Shown here piece by piece: positions 56,766-64,000 of a DNA stretch of 64,000 bases. The notes below the pieces were generated by a model that saw nothing but the letters and a program-made list of their open reading frames with translations, was not told the DNA's origin and made no database searches. Position 1 is the first letter of the stretch. Each line of letters begins with the position of its first letter. The translations under genes and the position numbers were made by a program. The stretch spans positions 4,061,821 through 4,125,820 of the forward strand of contig JAJEKV010000057.1 in NCBI GenBank assembly GCA_021234155.1. Direction: 5' to 3'. The stretch comes from Isoetes taiwanensis (Eukaryota; Streptophyta; Lycopodiopsida; Isoetales; Isoetaceae).

Positions 56766-57261
56766 GCCTTACTCCACAGGTAAAATTAAGGGCTAAAAGC
56801 AATCCAAGATGTATTGTACTATCCTTAAAGGTACTTATGGTAAAGGAACAACCTTTTGTATAAGATGTATTGTACTATCCTTAAAAGTACCTATGGTAAA
56901 GGAACAACCTTTTGTATATGTAAGGGACGCTTCACATGTCACCGGCAAAAACTTGCCGGACGTCAAGCCGTTGGAGACGCTCAGCTGTAAACTGCTCCAG
57001 CAGTTCGGGGATGAACGGCTCAACGTCAAACCGGCCGTCTCAAATGAACTGCATGTGAATACAGAAAAATTTACATGTGAGGCGCCTCTAAGGCAATTCA
57101 ATTTTGTGTGTGAATATAGCAAACCCAACAATATTCCCCAATGTACTCTTTGTATTCTTTTGAGTAAAAAGGTCCACGTTCATCAAAAAAATTATTTTAA
57201 TAAAAATCCCTAGCATATAATTTTTAAGTAAAAGTTAATGGTTATGATGGAGGAAACCGCG

Positions 57262-57348
57262 TTGGCTCGGGGCTTTCCTGAAATAAATTCCTTGGCGGCC
57301 GCTCGCGTGCGACGCCAAGGGGGTTTATTTCAGGAAACCCCGAGCCAA
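57262..57348. repeat. Near-perfect 36-bp hairpin
   Basis: Arms 57262-57297 and 57313-57348 (ttggctcggggctttcctga and its complement tcaggaaaccccgagccaa) differ at about three positions; loop of 15 bases is CG-rich. Possibly a small foldback element or attenuator-like structure. In copy 1 (30455-30525) the right arm has lost several bases. Confidence 0.7.
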
Positions 57349-57857
57349 TGCGATTAGTCCACAAGGCGAAATTTTTTGCTATGTGGCAAAAATATTTGGT
57401 CTACGGCATAAGGGCGGCGGTTCTTTTCTGCTGCAGCAACGGACCTGCAGATCTGACCATGTTTTAGTGCAAGATTCGTCTATAGCAAATTTTTTATCTT
57501 TTGTCGGATAAACCAGTACGGCGGAGCCATGGAAAACATAGAGTACAGAGGTTTAAACACAAATCGACCTCCATAGCTAGAGCTTTGCAAAGCTGAACAA
57601 ACTGGAACGGAACAAGGAATGAAAATCAGAAAACCTTCTGGACATTTCTTGGTGGAGCTCTGGTGGCGTCGCCTGAGCTCTCGACCAAGATGGTTTATGT
57701 TTTAAATAAAAGGCTAGAAAACACGAAAATTCCGCTTTGTGGATGTTTACGTTTTAACTATCATATAGAATATCCTTGACATTCCACTCCTTTGGTACAA
57801 CAAACTAAATCTCTCTCTTGCCTACTTCTTTGGACAAATTACCAAAATACCATTAAA

Positions 57858-58190
57858 GTTTGCCAAAATTACCAAAATGCCACAAAACCCATTGGTATTT
57901 TGGGAAAATTAATAACGAGATGAATTGTAGATTAAGCTGAGATCTTTCCAACAAGCATAAGATCATTCAACGCAATCTCAAGTTATGAAATTTTTCATTT
58001 CTCAAATTCTGAAGAACTCAAGAGCTTATAACTTGAAATTTTCATCTCCAATCAGCTTGTTGGAAAGATTTCAGCTTAATCTACAATTTGTCTGAGGGGC
58101 ACATTTGTATTCAAATCATTAAGAAAACGTTATTGTCAATTTTCCCAAAATACCACTGAGTTTAATGGCATTTTAGTAATTTTAGCAAAC
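57858..58190. repeat. Foldback MITE spanning the duplication's right end
   Basis: Left arm 57858-57985 (tttgccaaaattaccaaaat ... caagttat) pairs with right arm 58027-58190 (ataacttgaaattttc ... attttagcaaa) over about 130 bases with small gaps. Loop about 57986-58027. The duplication ends at about 57992 inside this loop, so copy 1 (31024-31159) has just the left arm. Confidence 0.75.
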
Positions 58191-59043
58191 TATGTGGGGC
58201 ATTAAGGTTTACGTAATAGAGATGTTAGTGTTATGTAATAGAGAGGTTTCTCTTATAATTAAAAAGTTAGTAGTGTCTTACTACTACCATATCATGTTCA
58301 GAGGGCCTTGTCCAGAAATTCAGTTCTAAAATGGTGTTTGAAGAAACAGTATTTAACCATAACACAATCCAAGAGGTCTATCCATAACACAATAGAAGAT
58401 AAGTGTCTTCACATTTCTTTTATTAATCCTTGATATTTGCCTTCGTACATAGGCTGCATTTGAAGAGATCCATACCAAGAATATGCTGAGAAACCCGTAT
58501 TTGTAATTTTCAGTTTTAATATAGCAACATAAATTTCAGTTTTATTATAACACGCTATTTTTACATTTGACTCATCTGAATGCCACCAAGCAATTTTGCA
58601 TAATTGTTTCAGCAGAAGTAATTAATTAAGTTCCTGAAATACCTTGTCTGTGCCACCATTGAGGGCCAAAGCCTTCAGATTCTTGTATAAGCATCATGTA
58701 TGCAGTGTAGAAATTTCCAAAAAGATCCTTGTTGGTAGAGCTCCCATTGTCTCACAAAATGGTGTGAAGGCCCATGGAACGCAATAACTTTACACAATAA
58801 ATACCTCCGCAGTATGATTCATCAAAACAGAACTTATTCTCAGGGGAGTCCTATGATACAGTGCTAAGCTATTGATAGCAACTCCATTTCTTGGTCAAAG
58901 AGCATCAGAGTGACTGAAGAATTCCACAACTCTTGTTTGCAATAAAAAACCCCTTGGTAATCAAAATGGAAAGAGTCAATCGTATGAGACCTTGAAATCC
59001 CTCAACTGGCTTGCACCTTTGGAACACTAAACAGACCAGAGAC
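58191..59043. other. No gene; downstream region of the ENT gene
   Basis: AT-rich, no supported frame. It lies downstream of the minus-strand ENT-domain gene and should include its 3' UTR. Confidence 0.4.
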
Positions 59044-60821
59044 TTAATCACTTTCATGGCCATCTGATGGAGCCCGGTCCCCTACATGACCGTCCGGATA
59101 GTTCACCTCTCTTTCAGCATTTGATCTGAAGTTCTTTTTCTCATCATCTATAGAAGAAATCCAATATCTCAACACCCATTGTTGCAAATACCCAGACTAC
59201 ATGAAAATCAATACTGTCAACATACCATCAGAAGAATCTACCATTTCAGCCAATGCCTTCACGAGCAACGAGTCGATCTCCTGTATTGAAATAAAACATG
59301 AACTCCAATTACAGTTGGGAATGCTAAACTCAAAGAGGATTAAGAGGTTGACCAATTTACTTTTGCAAACAACTTCACATCCTTCAACTTGCGCAAATCT
59401 ATCTTCTGTTCCAAGCTCTCAACCTGTTTCAAATTATATGTGACTTTAGACTCAACAGCAATAAACCAAAGATACCTGAGTATCAACGTTAACCTCTTTA
59501 GCTAATGCTTCCAATTCACTTGGTATTGACTCCAAGGACATGTCTACTTTTCTTCCCTTTGAGATTCTCTCCTTCACTGAAAAATCATCAGGTGGCTTCT
59601 TCTTACTATGTCGTATAACAGTGTTCGGCCCATTCGAAACTTTATCTGCGCCTTTATATGCATGTTCCTGAACACCCAAAAGAGCAAGCTAAATCAGCTG
59701 CTTAATAAAACGAGTTAAACAATGCATATGAACCTGAAGGATGAGCGGCATCTTTTATTCCCTAGTAACTTCACAAAAGCAATTTATGTTTACTTTACAG
59801 TTTGAAAATTTGAGGTTGTCCACGAAATAATCATTAGGTTCATTCCAGAGGCATTGGGTAAACATCTCAAAAAGAATAGCTATGCACAAGCTATTTTGTT
59901 ATTATCTGGGTTTTCCCATCCCATTTTTAATACCCATAATGTTGATCCATAATCAACAGATCCAATGACATGTGGCTTATTCAAGACAATAATATTGATT
60001 TGGATGCTGCAACAATATGCCGATGGTCCAAGAAAAAAGTAAATAAACGCGCCACGAATTCTAGACAGCTCAGGTTCAATTTCTACCATAATCAAGGTTT
60101 AACATGCCACCAATTTTTAAAAGGTAGGGTTCATGTTCAACCACCAATAATAATCAAAGTAAAAGATGTAACATTACTCTTTCTATGGAAGGTATTAACA
60201 TGTTAAAAATCAAATATTCCATCATTCCTCTGAAATATCCACAGTCTCAGAACAGTACAATGGAGATTAAGATAATAACACTGCAAACCTTTTTAGCATA
60301 AGGACCTACTAGTACGCCTTTCTTTGAAACCCGTTCACTAGTAGTGCTTTGTAGTGCTGGCTGTGGCGGGTGAAAGTTATTCCTTGCTGAACTTCCACGC
60401 TTCAAATCTCTAATCAAGCATAAATTTATCTTTCCTGCTTGTAAAATAGTCGTGCTTCCTAGACAATGAAAACTTGTAGGCATACCTAATTTGAGAAAGA
60501 GTCTCGTCGGAAGCAACTCTACCCAAAATTTTCCGATGTTGTTCGTCTGTTACCCTAAGCTCTTTACGTAGATCCGATATTAAGCCCTCCCGCTTCTATC
60601 AAAACTAACAATAATAATCAGTTAGTGTTCAACAAAAAATGCCAGAGGTAAGGGGATACCCAGCTAATGTTTTCGGACTGTGCTCCAAAGGCCCTTAAAA
60701 CTGCCAAATATGCATCCTCCTCAAATTTGCTGATCTGTTGTTCCATACTTGACATCTGGTTATGCCTCAAAGGAGGACCCCTCCCATCTCTTTTAAGAAC
60801 TCCAGACTGGACGCGTGGCAT
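59044..60821 (-). CDS. ENT-domain protein (EMSY-LIKE-related), 7 coding exons
   Basis: Exons read on the minus strand: 60821-60660, 60595-60486, 60409-60289, 59667-59476, 59423-59361, 59280-59226, 59147-59044 (807 nt, 268 residues), all with GT-AG borders and a continuous frame. Residues about 25-90 form the ENT domain: QISKFEEDAYLAVLRAFGAQ, SENISWKREGLISDLRKELR, VTDEQHRKILGRVASDETLS. ENT domains dimerise and are found in plant EMSY-LIKE chromatin proteins. The middle is basic (KKGVLVGPYAKK), followed by a predicted coiled coil (ESIPSELEALAKEVNVDTQ, VESLEQKIDLRKLK, EIDSLLVKALAEM) and an acidic SSDDDEKK end. The Agenet/Tudor part of typical EMSY-LIKE proteins is missing; the 621-bp third intron shows none. 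Likely nuclear. The only intact host gene in the window. Confidence 0.85.
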
Positions 60822-61330
60822 CTCATAATCTGCCTCACAAAAATGCCCATCAGCCCCTTTGAATATGCATAAACATGCTCAAAGTATTTAATGTACAAAT
60901 TAATTGTAGAAAGCGTGTACTTAAACTGGGCAGCTCGAGTTGAAGAAAAGTTTCCGAAAGAAAATCGAACAGGCTGCTCCCAGGGCTTTCCTTGACAAGC
61001 CAGATGAAAAAATGTTGGTTCCAAAAACCCTATGATTATAAACTACGACAAAGCTACAACCCTAGCCTTACTATGAACACCAAAGAAAGAACAGCGTAAA
61101 TCTAAAGAAGCAGTGCAATTGTGAAGCCCATATATTCAGATCTTGGCAAATCTAAACAATTCAAAACAGCAAGAGTTTTATTGATATAACAAGGCAACCA
61201 GGGGGCCGGCAACTAACCGTAGTAGCTATCTGAGCGATAATCCATTCTAAAGATTAAGACAGTAAACCCTCGGAGCGACGGAGAGAGAACGAAATCATGC
61301 CGTGCCGAGGCGAGGCGACTTTTTAAGAAA
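60822..61330 (-). promoter_or_regulatory. 5' UTR and promoter region of the ENT gene
   Basis: An acceptor-like gaggcag/att lies a few bases upstream of the ATG, and donor-like sequence lies near 60921, so an intron in the 5' UTR is likely. Upstream, a purine-rich segment (gagcgacggagagagaacg, about 61275) and a short T/A-rich run suggest the transcription start near 61300. A minus-strand frame through 61024 crosses this intron and is not treated as coding. Confidence 0.35.
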
Positions 61331-61525
61331 CAGAAATTGCAGGGTTTAAGTGGGCTTTGCATCACAGGTGTTTATAAAAGAAAGATGACGTGAAGCTGAC
61401 GTGGATTTGATGGTCAAAATTCACCCATGGACCTTTGCCGGCAGCCGCTAAATCTTTTTCGCTTCTCAATTCGTTTTTTGTTTTTGAGTTCGCATTCAAT
61501 TGTCTCTTAAAATATCTATTAAAAG

Positions 61526-62074
61526 TTAGGGTGAAATCACACTTACAGCCGCCCACAATCAGAAATTATAATCCACCAATAAAATTGTTGCGTTTCGACC
61601 CTTGGCCACCGCCACGTTGCATGAAAATATTGAAAAAAAAATTAGGGTTCTTGGTGCTTCAATAGGTGCTCGGTTTAGAACGATTCATCAGCAAATTCGC
61701 ACAGAACTCGCAATGATGCATGGACAGTAAAAATCTGAACTGTAACAACCTAAAAATCGAGCTGAAGTGGTTTAAAATCCTCGGTTGAAGAGGGAACATA
61801 GATGATTTAGAGGCAGAAAGCTAATCGGTAGTGATTTTCAAAAATTTGGGCAATTCTAGAACAGAATCAGAGCTGCGGCTGGTGGAATTTTTGAATTAGA
61901 GTTCTTCGATTTTAGGGTTCTTCAAGCCCTTTGGCTGTTTTCATTTATAAATATTTTTGACGTGGCATGTTATTTTTGGGCGCAAGTCTGATACCAATAT
62001 GTTGGGCATCTTCATCCCCCGTCCAAGACATACAAAATTCATTCATGGGCGGCTATAGTGTGATTTCACCCTTA
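61526..62074. mobile_element. Tourist-like MITE (PIF/Harbinger type)
   Basis: 543 bp (61529-62071) with ~26-bp terminal inverted repeats: gggtgaaatcacactt...agccgccca on the left and tgggcggctatagtgtgatt...caccc on the right. It is flanked by TTA on both sides (61526-61528 and 62072-62074), the 3-bp target duplication of PIF/Harbinger elements. No coding capacity. Most of its interior (from cttggccaccgcc) is homologous to the outer TIR of the MULE at 16025-16510, including aacgattcatcag and ttgggcaattctagaac. It lies directly upstream of the ENT gene. Confidence 0.75.
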
Positions 62075-62299
62075 GGTTACGTGAAGATGCTGACATGGTA
62101 TAGTTCATGTCGACATGAAACTATTGTGAACTGTTTGGGTCATATTCTCATGTAAAAAAGGGGACCAACCCTAGTTGAAGTTTCACGCCACATCCTTTGA
62201 TCATTCATGGCGCCTGTTTGGTGGTCGTCGGACAACAGAGACGATCTTTGATGGTCATTGGCTCCACCTGTTTGCAGCCCTTTAGGACTATTATGAATT

Positions 62300-62580
62300 T
62301 GTTGCTTCAAATTGCTACATGGATAACAGATGATGAGGAAATAGTAGCATCTCTAGAGCAATCGATTGCTTGTTACATGAAAAAGAGAAAGCAGCCAGGA
62401 CCAAACTGGTTGGAGGCGAGCACACAAAAAGAAACAGTGCTCAAAAGTCTCATCCTTTTGCTTGCACAATGGACAAAGTGCTGACACTCAAGGGTCGAAT
62501 CTGTGAACAAGCACGTTGACATGAGGGCATCTATGAAGAATCTGCCACCAAAGCACATCCACCTTAGGATGAAGTAGTGG
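62300..62580 (-). pseudogene. LINE zf-RVT fragment, antisense
   Basis: Minus-strand LHPKVDVLWWQILHRCPHVN, a stop, then LCPLCKQKDETFEHCFFLC, a reverse-transcriptase zinc-binding (zf-RVT) domain with CxxC...H...C. Same family as the plus-strand copy at 63441, here in opposite orientation and interrupting the region upstream of the Copia remnant. Confidence 0.7.
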
Positions 62581-62589
62581 GGGGCAATG

Positions 62590-63395
62590 ATGAGAATCAA
62601 CTGAAATTCTGTTTGCTGGTAAGAAAGATAAAACTGGAAATGAAAAAAATATTTGTCATTATTGCCATGAGATTGAGCATTTTAAGAATAGCTGTCCTAG
62701 ACTCAAGAATAAGTCTAATTGCTTTACTTATGGGGGAAGGGGGCATTTGGCTGCAAAATATCCAATTCTAAAGGATTATGGGAGGGGAAGAGGTAGTAGC
62801 AGCAGAGGAAGAAGAGGAAATATGAAAGGTCGAGGAGGAAGGAGGTCTACAGGGGCATACGTTGCTAAAGAACATGAAGGAGACAATAAAGGATATCTTG
62901 AAGATGAACTTGAGGTAAGTTATGGAATTGCTATGCTTGATACAGGAGAAAATATTAATAAAACTTGTGATCCTCTTGTAGTTAATAGTGGAACTTAAAG
63001 TTCAGTAGTCCCAACTACTGATCTACTTAAGAAGGCGTAAAAAACTCAGACCATAAATGTGCAAGTTGGAAATAACCTTAAGATCTTCTTCCACTGTCAG
63101 AAACAAGATGAGACGTCTTGGAACTTGTGAACAACCCCTTGAATGTAAAGGGAAGGACAAACAAAAGGTATTTTTTTTCCTTTACTGATGATTATTCCAG
63201 AAAATGCAAATGCTACTGTTTAGAGAGAAAATCACAAGCTCTGAGTGCTTTTAAGCAATATATGACTGAAATGGAAAGAGAAACTAGCAAAAAGGTAAAA
63301 TGTGTCAGATCTAATAGGGGAGGGGACTATTTATTCACTAATAAATTCAAGTATTTTTGTATTGCCAACATTATCAGGAGTGCAAACTTGTGAAC
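62590..63395 (+). pseudogene. Copia (Ty1) gag-pol remnant
   Basis: Zinc knuckle ICHYCHEIEHFKNSCPRL (about 62650-62705; CX2CX4HX4C) followed by a degenerate second knuckle, an RG-rich stretch, and VVNSGT (about 62980) in place of the DSGA/DSGT of the aspartic protease, with a stop right after it. Integrase-core-like FFSFTDDYSRKCKCYCLE and RSNRGGDYLFTNKF (D and altered RSDNGG motif) end near 63393. Several internal stops and missing segments between protease and integrase show it is dead. No LTR seen. Confidence 0.75.
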
Positions 63396-63399
63396 TCTA

Positions 63400-63985
63400 T
63401 GTATCAGTTGTTGCTTGATACTGATATTCTTCCTCCGTCTAATAAGTGGTCTCTTCAACTTCCTCCTCTTCAATGGCAGAAGGTGTGGTCTTGGGCATGG
63501 GACAAGCTACTTCATCCTAAAGTGGCAGTTCTTTGGTGGCAGATTCTTCATAGGTGTCTGCGGGTTAATGTGCTTGTCCATAAGTTTAACCCTAGAATAT
63601 CAAATCAGTGTCCAGTATGCAAGCGTGGATCTGAGACCATTGAGCATTGCTTTTTCATGTGTGAACACCTTAACAGGTATGGGACTGGTTGTTTTCCCTT
63701 TTTCAGGTTTCACTAACAAGTCAACAACTGCTTTTGGCAATTTACCCAAGTACCTGGACAGAGTTACAAGGCCAGGCTTTTCATCTAGCAGCAGGATGGT
63801 TGCTTTGGACTATCTGGAAAAGACGAAGATTGGTAATCTTCAAAGGTCTGGATGTGGCAGATAATCGTGTTCTCCAAGAAGCTCAAGGTTACATTGTAAA
63901 GTCGTATCATTGTTCTTCACTTGCCCCTCGCAAGAGGCGATTGATTTTTGAGGAGTTTTTGGATGTGCACTCTTATGCTTAGGCA
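63400..63985 (+). pseudogene. LINE zf-RVT C-terminal fragment
   Basis: Frame 63441-63670 reads WSWAWDKLLHPKVAVLWWQI, then NQCPVCKRGSETIEHCFFMC, a zf-RVT domain. After a one-base shift near 63676 it continues WDWLFSLFQVSLTSQQLLLA, WLLWTIWKRRRLVIF and RKRRLIFEEFLDVHSYA to a stop at about 63980. Only the C-terminus of a LINE ORF2 is present; the join to the Copia remnant at about 63395 is abrupt. Confidence 0.75.
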
Positions 63986-64000
63986 GTGGGTCTCCGCTTA

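Larger units (their letters stand above)
31181..57992. repeat. Tandem segmental duplication, copy 2 (~26.8 kb)
   Basis: Second copy, directly abutting the first. About 12-15 bases at 31166-31180 (agcaatacgtaa) separate the end of copy 1 from the start of copy 2 at cctcctctcatca. The copy ends within the loop of a foldback element (57986-58027), where homology to the end of copy 1 stops after gttatgaaattt. Its first part contains only the 5' section of the DUF7869-like gene, cut off by the duplication boundary. Could be a true duplication or an assembly artefact. Confidence 0.93.

Noticed and set aside
59880-60206. Open frames inside the third intron of the ENT gene
   Set aside because: No Agenet/Tudor motif, and neighbouring exons join in frame without them.
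60767-61024. Frame upstream of the ENT start (MEPTFFHLACQGK...)
   Set aside because: It runs through a likely 5' UTR intron with acceptor gaggcag just before the ENT ATG, and is out of frame with the ENT exons.
1-64000. tRNA or rRNA genes
   Set aside because: No cloverleaf-like block with the A- and B-box pattern and no rRNA core sequence was noticed; a covariance search was not possible.

Overview
The window is nuclear DNA of a land plant. The evidence is a spliced gene for a plant-type ENT (EMSY N-terminal) domain protein, a Mutator-like (MULE) transposase with a SWIM zinc finger, a CACTA/En-Spm terminus with a Ptta-like gene, Copia and LINE remnants, plant TATA boxes and GT-AG introns. 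The mix (DUF7869-like transposon gene, LINEs with a CCHC-like C-terminus) looks more like a bryophyte, lycophyte or fern than a seed plant, but this is an inference. No tRNA, rRNA, plastid or bacterial gene was recognised.

The main structure is a direct tandem duplication of about 26.8 kb: copy 1 about 4310-31165, copy 2 about 31181-57992. Each copy holds the same series: the 5' part of a DUF7869-like transposon gene (minus strand); a roughly 9-kb multigene block (5.3-14.2 kb; 32.2-41.0 kb) sprinkled with CACGC-NN-GCGTG palindromes and carrying an acidic protein, a mini-ORF, a coiled-coil ORF, an RG-rich exon, unknown ORFs and an FCP1-like HAD phosphatase; a LINE 3' end; an 8.2-kb MULE with very long terminal inverted repeats (15763-23948; 42558-50719); a CACTA 5' terminus containing a second LINE and followed by a Ptta-like gene; a solo MULE-related terminal array; and the left arm of a foldback element. 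The right breakpoint falls in the loop of that foldback.

The two copies differ mostly at CAG/CTG and CG contexts (CAG against CGA, CTG against CG or CACG). This is not C-to-T decay. It fits long-read base-calling errors at methylated cytosines, so many apparent frameshifts and stops inside 4.3-58 kb are probably not biological, and reading frames are best inferred by comparing the two copies.

Left flank (1-4310): an eroded LINE reverse-transcriptase fragment and the body of the DUF7869-like gene. Right flank (58-64 kb): a seven-exon ENT-domain gene on the minus strand (268 codons, clean splice sites), a Tourist-like MITE next to its promoter, then Copia and LINE debris. This flank reads cleanly.

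The least explained part is the palindrome-rich block. Two of its genes share an almost identical ~85-bp TATA promoter, and it contains a six-unit mirror-image array of about 31-bp repeats (10747-10921). It may be an undescribed mobile element or captured gene cluster; no replication, capsid or integrase gene could be recognised in it.
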